Both the position numbers and the translations under genes were made by a program. Positions 52,109 to 64,000 of a DNA stretch of 64,000 bases are shown one piece after another. Numbering within the stretch: position 1 is the first letter of the stretch; the number at the start of each line of letters is the position of its first letter. This DNA is from Cyanoderma ruficeps (Eukaryota > Chordata > Aves > Passeriformes > Timaliidae): the NCBI GenBank assembly GCA_008694505.1, contig VZDJ01000623.1, positions 9,181,112 through 9,245,111 of the forward strand, written 5' to 3'. The notes beneath the pieces were generated by a model, which was given only the letters and a program-made list of their open reading frames with translations, was not told the origin of the DNA and did no database searches.

Positions 52109-55100
52109 CTGCAACAGAAACAACACTTTTTAATTCCCTGGAGTACTACATGATGTTATTCTTATCTTTTTGCCTCTGGGGAGGCACTGTGATTCACAGT
52201 AGTCTTTCATACAGCCTACTTACACGCTATGGAAAACACTAAATAAATGCTTATTGGTCAAGAAAAAGATGCAGACAAAGATCTATTTAACATGGCAAGT
52301 GTTCCAACTGCACAACAAACAGAAACATTTCTGAACTGTAACAGAGGATCTTATGCCACATTTCCTGTCAGTAGTTTTATACATTTACTTGTCTTGTCTA
52401 ATGACCTCGCCCAATTTAAGGAATAAAGAGGAAAGTCTACGTTTTATGGGATTCAAATAATCACAAAATGCCTTGTGTTGGTAGAGAGCTTAAAGATTTC
52501 TTCCAAAGGAGGAGGCCAAAACTGGACAGAGTATTCCAGAGGCAACGCAAAGAGTGCTGAGTGTAAGACTCACACATGCCTCCCACAGGTTTAGCTGGCT
52601 AAAATAAAGAGTTCAGATGGCTGAGCCCAAGGTCAGCTTCATGGCTGGTAAGAGCTGCTGCATAATGAGCCACCAGCCCAGCTACAGGCAACTGTGTTAT
52701 CAGAACAACTTCGCAGCTACAGAGCTCTTCAGCACCGGGCACACCTCACACCTCAGCTGATACTGATGGCCATTTTAGGCATTACGGACTATATTGTATG
52801 TAGTAACACTGCATTCACTTGAATTCAAAGAAATACAAAGTCCTGATTGTTCAATGCTAAGCATTTTCAAAATACCAATTCTACAAAAAGGAGATGTACA
52901 GTTTATAAGGCAGAACTGGGCAGAATTCCAACTCAGGCAACATAGTTAGGACTACAGAGATTGATGACCAAAAGTTCTTACAAGGGAAATACTTGTTTTA
53001 TTTCAAGTTTGCATTTAATTTTCTCTACTTTGACATCCAGTTGTCTTTTTTGTAGTGTACATTGATTTATCCTTACTAGCAGAGCAGCCAAGATTAAAGA
53101 GGATTTTCAAGGGAAAGTTTGTTTCAAAATGCTTCTGCGAAGGAACACCTCAAATATACCACCAGCACGTCTGTGGCATTAGTCATCAGTAAAACACAGC
53201 CACTCATTTCTTCAGCAGAACCAAAAGTTATTTCCTTCCAATACATGTTTTAACTTTTCAAATCCAGGAGGTGTCCCCAAAGCCACCCCTTGGTTAACAA
53301 AGCAAGCAGTGTGAAAAATTATGGAAACACGCATAGCCAAGACTTTAGCATGGCAGAATGCAGATGTGGTGTAAGTTATGAGCTGTAAAATCACCTGCCC
53401 TTCTGCTTCTACATGTGCCAGTTCTGTAAAGCATTTTCATTACTGTCAACAAACAAACAGACTAATTAAAATCAGTGCACTCCAAGCAGCTAGGAAATGC
53501 AGTTAGCAGGGAATAATCTCTGAAGCTCTGTTTAGTATATATAGTTACTTTAGAAATTTCTTTTTCTCTATTTAGACAAAAGACTGTTTGAAACTTTCAA
53601 GTTATCTAAAAGAAATGCTTCCCACTAGAAAAAGCAGAAGAGCTAATTCTAAGAGAAGAACTTCTTGGAAGAGTAACAGTGGTTTAGAAATTCCTTCAAA
53701 CATAGCACACGGTTAGGAATTAGAATTTTACAAATCTTTTTCAAGGAGATAAGGCAGAATGCTACACAGGATAGTATCTATAAACATGAAAGGGATTCAA
53801 TGTCTCTCTCAAAAAAAAAAAATCTTCCAGAATCAGAAAACCTGGTCAAAATATTTTATAGTTATCAAATCAACTCGGTATGCCCTCTATCAACTCTTCA
53901 ACAAAGCAATACATTCATTGTTTATACATAAAAAGTTTAAAAAGACTTTTCCCCAGCTGCCTCTATATGTGCTCATGCTTTTTATCTGCAGTGCCAGTTT
54001 CATGTTCCCTCTATTTACCTGGCCTAAGCCTTTCACTATCCCACAGCTGGAAGCTGTGTATTCACATTCCAAAATTTCACAAACAAGAATGAAAATCCCA
54101 AGAGTTTTTTAAATAGCAAAAGTTTTACCCAAACTCAATTAGCTGCACAAAAAGAAGAAACTCCTTAACCACAACTTACTGAATTTTCAACCTTTATAGC
54201 ATGTACTTGAAGACTGAATGATACCTCTTTCTTTTTTTGTAATGCAGAAAGCATTTCCAAACTTCTCTGGTTGCTCTATGAATGAAGCATGTTAAGCTGT
54301 AAGCTATAAACTCTGAGACAAAACAAATCCTAGACTCAAGCAGATACACAAGAAACTCATTTCCAATAAAAACCACACCAACACATTTGATCTTCTGACA
54401 AACTGACACCTGAAAAGGTTTCACCTGTAAAAACGGATTCACTAGGAAGATCTCTCACTTGTCACTAAACTGGAAAAGCATCGTTCCAGGCCAACCATGC
54501 AAAGAAACCAAACAAATCCTGCTTTTATCAGCAACAGGGCAATTAATAGAATGGTAAGTCAGTTTCTTCCCTCATTCACAAGATTGATTTTATCTAATTG
54601 AAAAAAACCCACAGCCTCTGGACTGACACAGTTAAGAATCACTAAAGAGATTTATAGCCTTGCTATACCTAAACATTTAAGGAAGGATTTATTTCATCTA
54701 ATGTCAGCTTCCTGCCAAGCAGGTAGGGAGAGCCAAACCAGTTTCCTCAGCTCCAAATATAGCCAGCAGAAATTTAATCAATACAATTTGTGGTGCAATT
54801 CATCTGCCTGAACATAGAGCATGCTTTAGTATGAGCCACATCACACCCTACACTCCAATGACCGCATCGACTGACTCTGCAATGGGCCGTAAACTGGTTC
54901 AGATGTTGGCAGCCACTAGAGTTAGGTGAACCTGACCTGTAAATCACTCTTTAGACAAGCTTCTCTGGGCAAAGGTATATTGACATAACCTATCACACCA
55001 ATTGAAGCAAATGAGTCTATTTATAACACTACATCTGTAATTGTTTATCCCTATATTTCAATTTTTGTCATTATAGAAATCTTTCTCTAAAAATTCTTTA

Positions 55101-55424
55101 AAGATTATGAAATTATTTTTGAGAGAAGTCTGATACTTGGAGACTCCACTTATGATGTCCTTAAACTAGCTTTATTTAACACATTTTGTTGTACACAAAA
55201 ATATGGTTTTAGGAGACAATTTTATGTTACGGTTTCAATAAAACAAAAATGTCTGTATCTCACAGAAATTTGTAGCATACAAAACAAGTGCACCAAAAAT
55301 TGTTATTTCTGCAGTTCTGCTGTTTCTACAGTAATCAATGACACAGAATGAAATAGAAACCCACAAGTACAATGGAAAGAAGATACTTGATGCCAAGCTC
55401 AAGTAAGAAGGATAAAACACATAC
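52109..55424 (-). other. ORC5: ORC5 intron (about 3.3 kb)
   Basis: The donor is GTATGT at its right end and the acceptor TTGCAG at its left end. It contains a degraded CR1 fragment at 52455-52590. A somewhat GC-richer stretch (52600-52780) and an open frame at 53212-53394 are not recognisable as genes. Confidence 0.88.
52455..52590 (-). mobile_element. Degenerate CR1-type LINE fragment
   Basis: The plus strand has 'aatcacaaaatgccttgtgt', 'tggtagagagcttaaagatt' and then 'ggaggccaaaactggacaga' with 'gtattccagaggc'. These blocks are normally further apart in CR1, so an internal deletion is likely. The orientation is minus, sense to ORC5. Confidence 0.75.
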
Positions 55425-55472
55425 CTTCTCATGCTTCTTCATGAAGTTGGTCTTTCTAATTTTCCCATGATG
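55425..55472 (-). CDS. ORC5: ORC5 short coding exon (HHGKIRKTNFMKKHEK)
   Basis: A 48-base exon of 16 codons, HHGKIRKTNFMKKHEK, lies between acceptor 'tgtttgcag' and donor GTATGT. It is phase 0 at both ends. The basic Lys/Arg/His-rich segment matches vertebrate ORC5 and joins RFFLK from the exon at 58869-58981 to TSNHLLGP from the exon at 51998-52108. Because its length is a multiple of three, skipping it would leave the frame intact. Confidence 0.97.
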
Positions 55473-58400
55473 CTGCAAACAACAGACAAGAGCAAAGGTA
55501 ATTAAAACAGTCAATAAAGAATGTATACACTAAAAATGGTAGTATGTTACTCTAGGTCTACTTCTTTACTCCACTTCCAGTATTTGCCTTTGATATTACT
55601 ACCATTCTTACTATAAGCCCTAAAATTACACTTCCCTAGCTTCTTGCTTCACCTTGTCCCAAGCGGTGCAAAGCCAAAACACAACATGCTAATATTTTTT
55701 GGTGACATGCATAAGTTGTTTTTTTTTAATCTACTCAGGAACTGATGTGGTAGTAAAAACTTGTTTGTAATATGACTTCATACCACCATCATCCTCATAT
55801 CCTCAATCATCTAATAAACAGACAGATGATGACTATCATAATTTTCAAAACGTATCTATGTATAAAATCCACCAGAATTTTCACCTTTTTACTGACCCTA
55901 TTTTAGAATTTGGATGGTACAATATTTGGCAGAATGACAACCAGGAACTTAATCAATATAATACAAAGGTAGTTCAAGGTTCTTGAGCTAAATGACAAAA
56001 GGAAGGAGGAGGGGAGATTGGAGGGGTAGGGGTGGGTGTTGAAGAAACAAATGTAATTTAAAGCTGCACATCTTTAAAATTGTCTTAATAAAGCAAGGAC
56101 TATTGAAAGAAAATAGTCAGTTGCTCTTGGGTCTCAACTAAAAATGTGAAGGCAAGACAAGGGCAGTGGTAAACAACGTTACAAATGAATGGCTTAAAAA
56201 AGAAACAAGCCCAAGAGAAACATGAAGGATAACGTGTAAGTGGTGAAAAATTAGTAAAGAGGTGTAATAATTTTTAAACATAGTTAAGTGCTATTTCTCA
56301 AAATATCACCTTCTGAGTTTTTTCTTCTTCCACAGCCCTGGGAAGCATAACTTTATTAATATACCTTATAAGCATGCTCAATGAATCAGGTAAAAAAAAA
56401 AAAAAACCCTCAAATAATGGAAATATTTTTTCATGTAAATGTTTAAAATCTTGTACTTAGTACTTGTGGCCCTCAATACCCAGCCATGTCAAAATTATCT
56501 TCATAAATGTGGCTTTTCTTGACTGACTTCTGAAGAGCTAAATAGTAGAGTAGACAGGGCTTACGTTCATTTCACATAATTTGTCTGATTTAAAAAAATA
56601 GCTAAATCAGTTAATAGATATCAAACACAATTAGAGACAGCTAAGTAATCATTTTATCATGCCTTTGAAAAAATGACTGCAGTGATAACCATGACCTTTC
56701 AGAGGGGAAAGTGATCAACCCTGAGGTTACACAGCATGCTTTGGATGGATCACAACAAACTGCATTCATGCATTTTACAGGTTACACTGGGATCTCTATA
56801 TGGTATATATGGTATCCTATTTCTGTTCAAGCACAAAACCCCATGAAATTCAAAGCCAATTTTCAATTAGCTTTTAATGTTGTTGTCTATAAAAACTTCA
56901 TATATACATACTCCTATTCTTTCTTGTTTTAAAGACTTCCAAACCAGCTTTGTATTTTTCTCTCAACCTACTGCAAAGCTCTTGAATTTTATCATAACTA
57001 ATACTAGTGATGCCAATTATCATTTCCCTGCTCTACCTGGCAGTTAGCATTCCAGGCTGCCCCAAACTGGGACTTTGTTTTTAGCTGTAATATAAGGCTA
57101 GCATCTATAGAGTGGTGCAGATGAGCAACTCAAGGACCATTTTTTTGTTTGCATCTCTTTTGCTTATTTTAATCCTTAGTTAAATCATTCTAGAAGATAC
57201 TTTTCTGTGATCTATTCTGAATCTCATTACAAACCTGATAAAAATCATGTTCTATTTCCACTGTTCACATGACTCATAAAAACACTCAGCTTGAAACCCC
57301 CTCAAAATGTTGGTTTTGTTGGGCTGTGAGATGCAGATATTTCTGAAGTTCAATTTTAGACTTGACGAAGGGCTAACTGATACCACATGACACACAGGAA
57401 AAATGGTGACTTCTGCTTCACCCGTTGTTGGAAAAAATACCTGATAGCACTGATGGAAATAGCCTCCTGATCCCTCCTTCAAAAACCTTAGGAATTCATG
57501 TTTATTGTACAAAAGTTTAATATGGTTCATGTGCAAGAGTGGAAACACAGAGATACTACAAAAGGAGAAGGGAAAAAAAACAAGTTGAAAAGGCTGTTCA
57601 GTGAATGCAAGGAAGATGGGGCACATTTTGGTAACACGCTTTACAGACTTGACTCATGGATGCTTTCTCGTTTCTGTGTAGAAAGAGTTCTTCAACAAAA
57701 ATATCTCTAACAAAGAAAATGCTCCAGTCAAGTGCAAAGAACAAGGCTTGCCCATAAAGAAAATCTACACTCACTAAAGTAGCCCTCCACTCAGGAAAGG
57801 ACTAAATAGAAGGGTGAAACACCTACAGCTTTCAGTAAGATCATACCAGAGTTTAAACTGAAAAGGTACTAGCATTTTCTGACTAGAAACTGCAGTAATT
57901 TCTCAAAATGTGTACACATGATTTTTTTTCAGCAGGGATTAATATTTTTACCAATTTGTCTTGCCCTCATTTTCTTTAATTGCTTACATCCATCCATCAT
58001 GAATACCATACATTTGTACACACATACATATATTAATACATACTATGGTAGTTGGCAAAATGCACAGAAAGCCCAACTGCCTGATCACTTTTCTGATATC
58101 CTTCTTCCTACCTACATTTTGTCAAATAACTCAAAATGAGGCAATGAGGCAGACTGGAGGAGCTTGAAGATCATGGGTCAGGAAGAGATATACAACAACA
58201 ACTACCAATGGCACCACATCACTTGTCTGCAGTATGACCAAAATTGAGCTCACACGAAAACAGAAGAAAAAACCCGTCAACGTGTGCGTGGCAAGAACTT
58301 ACAGAAGATTATGTTTAGCCCAGGAGTTGGTAGTAACAATTAATATTAGAAACATGCATTACCACCATTTCAACACAACACACACCAGCTAATGTAACCA

Positions 58401-58868
58401 CATCTCCTGCAAAAGCAACTATTTCTATGTTTCTGTTTCAAAAACTTAGAATTCTGTAAAAACCCAACAGTGCACTAAGTCATTTTTACCTCATTAAAGG
58501 CCAAGGCAGTTGTGGTTTGTACCTTACTCTGGAAATTTAAGTGTGGCTTATAACTAACGACACTGTGGCCACTCCACTAAAATCTTCTCAAAACAAAGCT
58601 GTATCAACTTAGAGAAGCAAAGCACAGTGCTCATACTCTAACAGCTTTATGCATAATTTGACATGAAGAAGAAGGTGGGTTTATCAGACATTTAAATCAC
58701 TCAGTGATCATTACCAATCACAGTATGTGGTCTACAGAAAAGCTACTCATCAAATCAAATGAAGTAGACACAGAAACAGAGCTCAAAACAAATAGTTGAT
58801 GAGTTTTAAACCAGGAAATTTAGTACACAGGAATCCAGTTAACAGCACTAAGAAATGAATTTTGTTAC
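55473..58868 (-). other. ORC5: ORC5 intron (about 3.4 kb)
   Basis: The donor is GTAACA and the acceptor TTTGCAG. The sequence is AT-rich. I recognise no further element. The 124-codon minus-strand frame at 57252-57626 shows no product I know. Confidence 0.88.
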
Positions 58869-58981
58869 CTTAAGAAAGAATCTCTTGTCTGTCCTAACAG
58901 GATTGTAGGAGGCAAGGTAAGCAGCGATTAGAAGAAATTTGGAGTAATAAGGAAGTTCCACATGGGTATGTGCAGAAAGTC
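58869..58981 (-). CDS. ORC5: ORC5 coding exon ([20 protein letters not shown])
   Basis: Acceptor 'attttatag' is followed by two bases completing a Gly codon, then 37 codons beginning [20 protein letters not shown] and ending RTDKRFFLK, then donor GTAACA. This is a hallmark conserved block of ORC5 in the region following the AAA+ core. It is 113 bases and ends in phase 0, joining HHGKIRKT in the next exon. Confidence 0.98.
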
Positions 58982-60280
58982 CTATAAAATAAAAAAACAG
59001 TTTATGAGTTAACCAAAACCCAGCCTAAACATCCACAAATTTCAAATTCCCTGCACTGATTTTCTTTTCCCTCTCTCCTGCTCTAATGCCATGACTAAAT
59101 GAGTATGACTTTCTGAGCCCCACTGTCACAGATACAAACTCAGGGAAGGGCCAAAGAGCACAGCACAAAGCTAAACAAAGCTAACATTCTGAAACCTTTT
59201 CAGACTCTCAGCAACTGTACTTGAAGCATCAGAGATTCATAAATCTTCCTGAAAAAAAGATATAAATAATTCCAGACTACTTTTTTTTGTCATTCTTCTG
59301 GTCAGCCAATATTGCATCACACACACTGAACTATTTGATTTACACCTTTATTAGAGTTAGAATTTTATTTATTAGAACCTTTTTTTAAGCATGTTGCTAT
59401 CAAATGTTGTTTTAACAACATGGCATTTTTTCCTACTACATATACCTATGAAAATGTATTTTAAATGAAGTCTCCCTTCATGGGATTATCAGGTGCAAAA
59501 TATTTCATGATCATCTGGGAGAGAGTTTAATAAGAACACTTTGAATCAAACTCCTTTGGTCAAAATTTGAAAATTCACCAATCATAAACCAAACATAGGA
59601 AACAGTCTGATGATTGCCTTTTTCTCAAGGAATTGACATGATAAATAATATAAAAGACTGTTCCCAAACTACAAACTGGTCAAAAGACCATGACCAACTG
59701 ACATCACCAGGAAAATATTTTAGTATTCCTTCCTAAATTGTAAATGAAGGCTGACAAATATATTGAGATTTGATTTTCCAGCCTGTTTAAAGTATAAAAC
59801 GAACAAAGCCCTATTTGTCCAAGGAATGAGCATTTGCAGTTCTGACATTTCTCTTTGCAAGAAATCTGGGCCCAGGACAGGTGTTTTGTTTAGGAAGGTG
59901 TTAATTTATTGCAATACACCTGGTGTAACATTCTCTTCCCCGACTTGGACAATTCTGCCAGACGGCACACAGAGGTTTGACCATCAGGGTTAAGGCCATT
60001 CCTCACCCATTCTGACATAAGAAATACAGATGTGAAGAAGACTTCTTTTACTTGCATGGGATATTAGGAAAGGTTACTCCCAGTATATATGATAGGGGAA
60101 AAACATTTCTTTGTAAAACACTTTCTCAAAAACCCATGATTACCCTGAATTGTAACTGAATACTAACAGGTAGCCTTGTCTGTGTAGTTTCATTCATGTG
60201 TTCTCGGATGACAATGACCAAGTCAAACTGCAAAGCACATTTCACATTACAAGCCCCAACACAGTTACTGTGTTTGATAC
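58982..60280 (-). other. ORC5: ORC5 intron (about 1.3 kb)
   Basis: The donor is GTATCA and the acceptor TTTATAG. No repeat or gene is recognised inside. The donor is weaker than consensus beyond GTA. Confidence 0.88.
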
Positions 60281-60333
60281 CTTTCAATTGCCCAGGCTCT
60301 CCACCATCATGCTGCAAACGCTCCCACTGTGAG
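60281..60333 (-). CDS. ORC5: ORC5 short coding exon (SQWERLQHDGGEPGQLK)
   Basis: Acceptor 'atctgtctttcag' is followed by one base completing a Ser codon, then 17 codons (SQWERLQHDGGEPGQLK), one base of a Gly codon and donor GTATCA. It corresponds to the variable linker before the [12 protein letters not shown] block of ORC5. It is 53 bases and both flanking phases agree. The 77-codon frame running left past the donor is intronic read-through. Confidence 0.95.
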
Positions 60334-62483
60334 CTGAAAGACAGATAATGCCAATACATAAAGATGTAGTATTTGATTGTCTTTTAGAGAAAGCTACCTG
60401 CCTGATATATTCTAATTTTGTGACACCGGCTAGGATACAGTTAGAGAATTAAAAACACAAGGTCTTACAATCTCACATGTAAATTTTAATAATCTGAAGA
60501 CTATGTATTTGATAAAAAACAGCAAAAAATAATGTTAGATTAAATCATAAAAGATCTAATTGTAAAATACCTATTTCTTTCCATCCAAGCACCATGAGCA
60601 AGCAAATATGCACAGTGTTCCAAGTTTCAAGAATAATGCAGAATTGCATAAAAAGTAAAAAAACTGATTATTGTTAGTTTTGATTATCTTTAATCTGCTT
60701 AATAACTTTTATGTGTGTGAGAAGAATATTATAACTACATCATAATGTAATTTTGAAGTCAATGGAAGTCATCAAGATGGATTATTCTGTCAGTGAAAAA
60801 TGCCCCCAAGTAGTTTGGTGTTTTCCTAAACAATAACAAAAAAAATTCGCTTTAAAACTTCCCTTAAGGAATGACATTGATAGCAATTTCATATTTTGGG
60901 TCATTTTGTGCACCACAAGGGGATTACAAAAAGATGGGTTTGTTCAAGGAACTGTTTTGGGTTGTATTTTGAAGTTCCTCATGAACAGTTTATCAGCCGA
61001 AAGCCATAAAACTTAAAAACAGTATAATGGGAGCTCAGGTAATACTTAAATTACAATGAATGACTAAACAACTCATCAATGAGTTAAGGTTTTATCCAAT
61101 GTCTGTTTTACAGGTAGAAAAAAATGGTTCCTTTTCCTATCAGTTCAGGTAGCACAAAAGCTGATAGCAAAGTTCTATCGCTACAAATTACATGGCCAAG
61201 GAAAAAACAGAGTAATCATAGTTCTGTGGCCAGAAAAACTGATACAGTGATTTTAATTCCTCAAGCATTTACTGGTACACAGAAGTAAATCCTAGAACTG
61301 TTAGACAGAAAGCTGGAATTTCTAATAAAAATCAAGTCAAGCTCAAATTTATAATCAAAGAAAATAGTAGAGGGAATTTACTTATTTGGAAACAATTCAC
61401 AAGCTATTTTGTATCATAATCTTTTATTACAACCTAATTAGAGTAGGCAATTACATAATATAAAATGTCAGGAAGATCCTGAGAAGACTGTGTAATGAAG
61501 ATCAATATTGAATATAAATAAATATTTGAGGCAAACATAAAAATGCTGCATTGTACAGTGAAGTCTAGCTTGTAAAAAGCAAAATCAATTCCCTCTTTGA
61601 AGGAATGATCACATCTCTAGAACATTAGCAAAGCCCTCTACTACACACTCAGGTTGTGACCAGAATACTCTATAGCCACAATGACATTCAAAGGAAAGAA
61701 ATCAGTATGTTTTCACCAAGATAAAGAAACCAAGCAATACTGAATGATCTCTCCTTACATAGTATAACATCAGAATCACTCATCTTAAAGGTGGAGAGAG
61801 CATTAAACCTAAGCCAATTACTACCACTGTGAATGACCACCACCATTCTTTTTTCTAGCAGTCTGGAGCTTACAAAATAAATGAGGAATCTAAAACAACA
61901 CCAAGAAAAACAGCTATTAATAGGACACCAGCTTTTAATGGTGCCAAAAATGGAAATTCCATGTAAGAAAAAATATGCCCTTGGAAAAGAAAATAAGGAA
62001 TCAGAAAGCACAGTCAGCAAACAAACTCAGCTCTATCAAACAAAGCTAAGAAACATAGACACTCAAAATCTGTAGTGTCTCAAGAATTTTGAGGCCTGCA
62101 CACACCCTTGGTACAGTGAGTATCTGGTGAGCCAACAAACACAGCAGTGTGGTTTTAACTGTGTCTGTATATTCTGCTGATGGATTCCCATGCTTGGTAG
62201 TTTCATACATTAAAGAAAATGGATCTAGCATCAGTGAAAAGGAGAAAAAAACCTGCTGCCACTGCTTTACTTATTGAATCCATTATATGCTACAAATACC
62301 ATTTTGTTCAAATTTCCTCCTGAGATACGCTATTTCTAACAGCATATGGCAAAAAAGAAATGCACATTAAAGAAAAAAGATTACATCTAGCAACAAAGAA
62401 ACAGTAGCCATGAAACACAGTGAGAGGAAGGTTGTTAAAAACAGCAACCTCAACAAAGCAAAAGCCCATGCCCTCCAAATTAC
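60334..62483 (-). other. ORC5: ORC5 intron (about 2.2 kb)
   Basis: The donor is GTAATT and the acceptor CTTTCAG. The sequence is AT-rich with no recognised element. The 110-codon minus-strand frame at 61688-62020 has no recognisable product. Confidence 0.88.
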
Positions 62484-62574
62484 CTGGATATTTCCCGGAG
62501 ATAAACAGTCTGCATTGCCTTCTTCAAATGAGGTTCAATGTTTTTCCAGAGTTTGCGGGTGTCGCGTTCATTTG
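62484..62574 (-). CDS. ORC5: ORC5 coding exon ([20 protein letters not shown])
   Basis: Acceptor 'ccttgctgcag' is followed by two bases completing an Ala codon, then [20 protein letters not shown] and QTVYLREIS, two bases of a Ser codon and donor GTAATT. It closely matches vertebrate ORC5. It is 91 bases and both junction phases agree. Confidence 0.98.
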
Positions 62575-63115
62575 CTGCAGCAAGGCAGAACCAGCTCTGT
62601 TAAACATTTAACTCACACAACACTAAAAGCCACGCCTGACACCTGAACAGTCACAGCCATGACACGGTCTAACACCCTGACTCTGGCATGCTGCCTTAGG
62701 ATGATGCACCATCAGCATCCATCCAGCAAGCACATGCTGCCACACAAGGCTGTTTCTCTGGATCATCTGTGTCAGTTTGACAGCACCTCTCCTCTTGGTT
62801 TCTTTCTTCTCTTAGCCTTGACAAAGAAATAACTTCTCCTATTACTTTGTCAAAGTTCTGATGGTTGAGTGAGGAGAAAGGTTTACAGGAGGCAGGAAAA
62901 TTTTCAGGGTATTTCCATCTTTGTTTCCTAAAACACCACCACCAAATACCATGTACTGCTCCTGCTGCAAGTGCTAATGACTGGGTGCAAATGGAATAAG
63001 CAATGCTGTGACCTGAGATACCCCACCAGAAGGATCAGAGCAAAGCCTTCACCAAAACCCACTGAACAGCACCTGCTCTCTCATACACCCACTCAAGTTA
63101 AAGACACAGCCTTAC
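62575..63115 (-). other. ORC5: ORC5 intron (541 bp)
   Basis: This is the shortest ORC5 intron in the window. Its donor is GTAAGG and its acceptor GCTGCAG. Nothing else is recognised in it. Confidence 0.9.
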
Positions 63116-63164
63116 CTTCCCCTCTGACCACTGGTTCACAGTATTTAGCAAAATTGAGTGCTGC
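63116..63164 (-). CDS. ORC5: ORC5 coding exon (AALNFAKYCEPVVRGE), most upstream in window
   Basis: Acceptor 'tttctgtag' is followed by 16 codons reading AALNFAKYCEPVVRGE, one base of an Ala codon and donor GTAAGG. It matches the ORC5 segment preceding ERDTRKLW. From the first codon here to the stop at 14927 the eight exons total 624 bases (207 residues plus stop). Against a usual length of about 435 residues, the exon would begin near residue 229. The AAA+ ATPase region is encoded by exons beyond 64000. Confidence 0.96.
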
Positions 63165-64000
63165 CTACAGAAAGCAAAAGATAGAAATGCATTAAAATAC
63201 TATTTATCTGATCCAGCCACAGGGTGTAACTAGCAGGGTAATTCATTCCTTTGCAAAGCTAACAAATCCTTTTTCAGTCAGTAATTACGCCACTTGCTTA
63301 CAAACATTATACTGTCAAACATGGCAACATTTCTATACCATAAAATACAAACAGAAGTAATCTATCACAGGTTACATGGCTTTGAGCTCAGCAAGATCTG
63401 TTTGTTGTACTGGGGAGGGTTGCATTTTTTTAAATAACATAATAATTTATCATTATAAATGCAACAAAAATGTTTTCATGAACTTTTCTTACTCTCTTCA
63501 TTTTCAGATAAAAACTTTCCATTCCAGGAGAAGTTCAGCACACTTAAACACAAGCAGAAATTATTTGTTTTTAAAAATCCTACTCATTTTAAAAATGTAC
63601 TAACGTATTATATATGCAAATTGACTCCTTTTGCCTAAAGTAAGATTAAGAGATTTTTGACAACACTGTAATCTAGATCTTTTTCTAAAATGTTTAAATC
63701 AATATCACACAGAATTTTGTAAAATAGCAATCCTCAGATTTCATTCTCTTTCTGTCCTACTGCACTTCAATAAATCTCTGTGCTAAATATATAAAACTCA
63801 GAGTGTAACTTCCATATATAAATCTAATAAAATTCCAGAATGTAGTATTAATTATCACACATAACAACATACACATTTAGAGTCTGTATTAGACACTAAG
63901 GAGTTCAGGAGCCTGCATTCAGTTGTGTCTGTCACTGTCTTCTAGGGAAGAGACTTGTCAACCACATGAAGAGTTTAGAGTTTAATCATGTAAGTATTTT
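63165..64000 (-). other. ORC5: ORC5 intron, partial
   Basis: The sequence right of the acceptor of the exon at 63116-63164 shows no further ORC5 exon before the window ends. The next upstream coding segment must lie beyond 64000. No other feature is recognised. Confidence 0.8.

Noticed and set aside
60126..60280. Continuation of the ORC5 frame past exon 60281-60333
   Set aside because: The conserved sequence stops at the GTATCA donor and resumes in phase at the exon at 58869-58981, so this is intron read-through.

Overview
This is nuclear DNA from a vertebrate, most likely a bird. It is AT-rich and intron-dominated, and it carries several decayed CR1-type LINE 3' ends (the main avian/reptilian retrotransposon) but no mammalian SINEs. 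It contains no prokaryotic gene, operon, CRISPR array or tRNA that I can see. Nearly all open frames of 60-140 codons are chance ORFs.

The one recognisable gene is ORC5 (origin recognition complex subunit 5) on the minus strand. Eight consecutive coding exons can be read between 63164 and 14927. Each has AG/GT splice signals and all reading phases agree. They encode the C-terminal 207 residues and the stop codon. The 5' half (the AAA+ ATPase core) lies beyond position 64000. The seven introns in the window are about 0.5, 2.2, 1.3, 3.4, 3.3, 33.4 and 3.5 kb in transcript order. The 3' UTR probably ends near 14420, after an AATAAA signal at 14443-14448. Positions 1-14400 look intergenic. In mammals the 3' side of ORC5 faces RELN, but no RELN exon is visible here.

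The standout is a decayed endogenous-retrovirus pol fragment in the 33-kb ORC5 intron, at about 50350-51540 on the minus strand and starting less than 500 bp past a splice donor. It reads through the end of reverse transcriptase and RNase H. Its plus-strand C is almost gone (50 C in 1140 bases, about 4%) while G stays high. On the retroviral sense strand this is massive, strand-specific G-to-A change. Almost half of the surviving C follow a G, so on the sense strand GC dinucleotides were spared. Trp-type codons have become stops and two RNase H Asp positions read Asn. This is the fingerprint expected of APOBEC-type cytidine deamination of retroviral minus-strand cDNA, frozen in a germline. A possible LTR-like segment with AATAAA and a GT-rich tract (about 51550-51957) lies between the pol fragment and the ORC5 exon.

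Other structure includes perfect palindromes or hairpins at 31986-32007, 32705-32732, 44202-44227 and 50332-50356. An unassigned GC-richer open frame lies at 30254-30655, sense to ORC5. There are also a few short tandem repeats.
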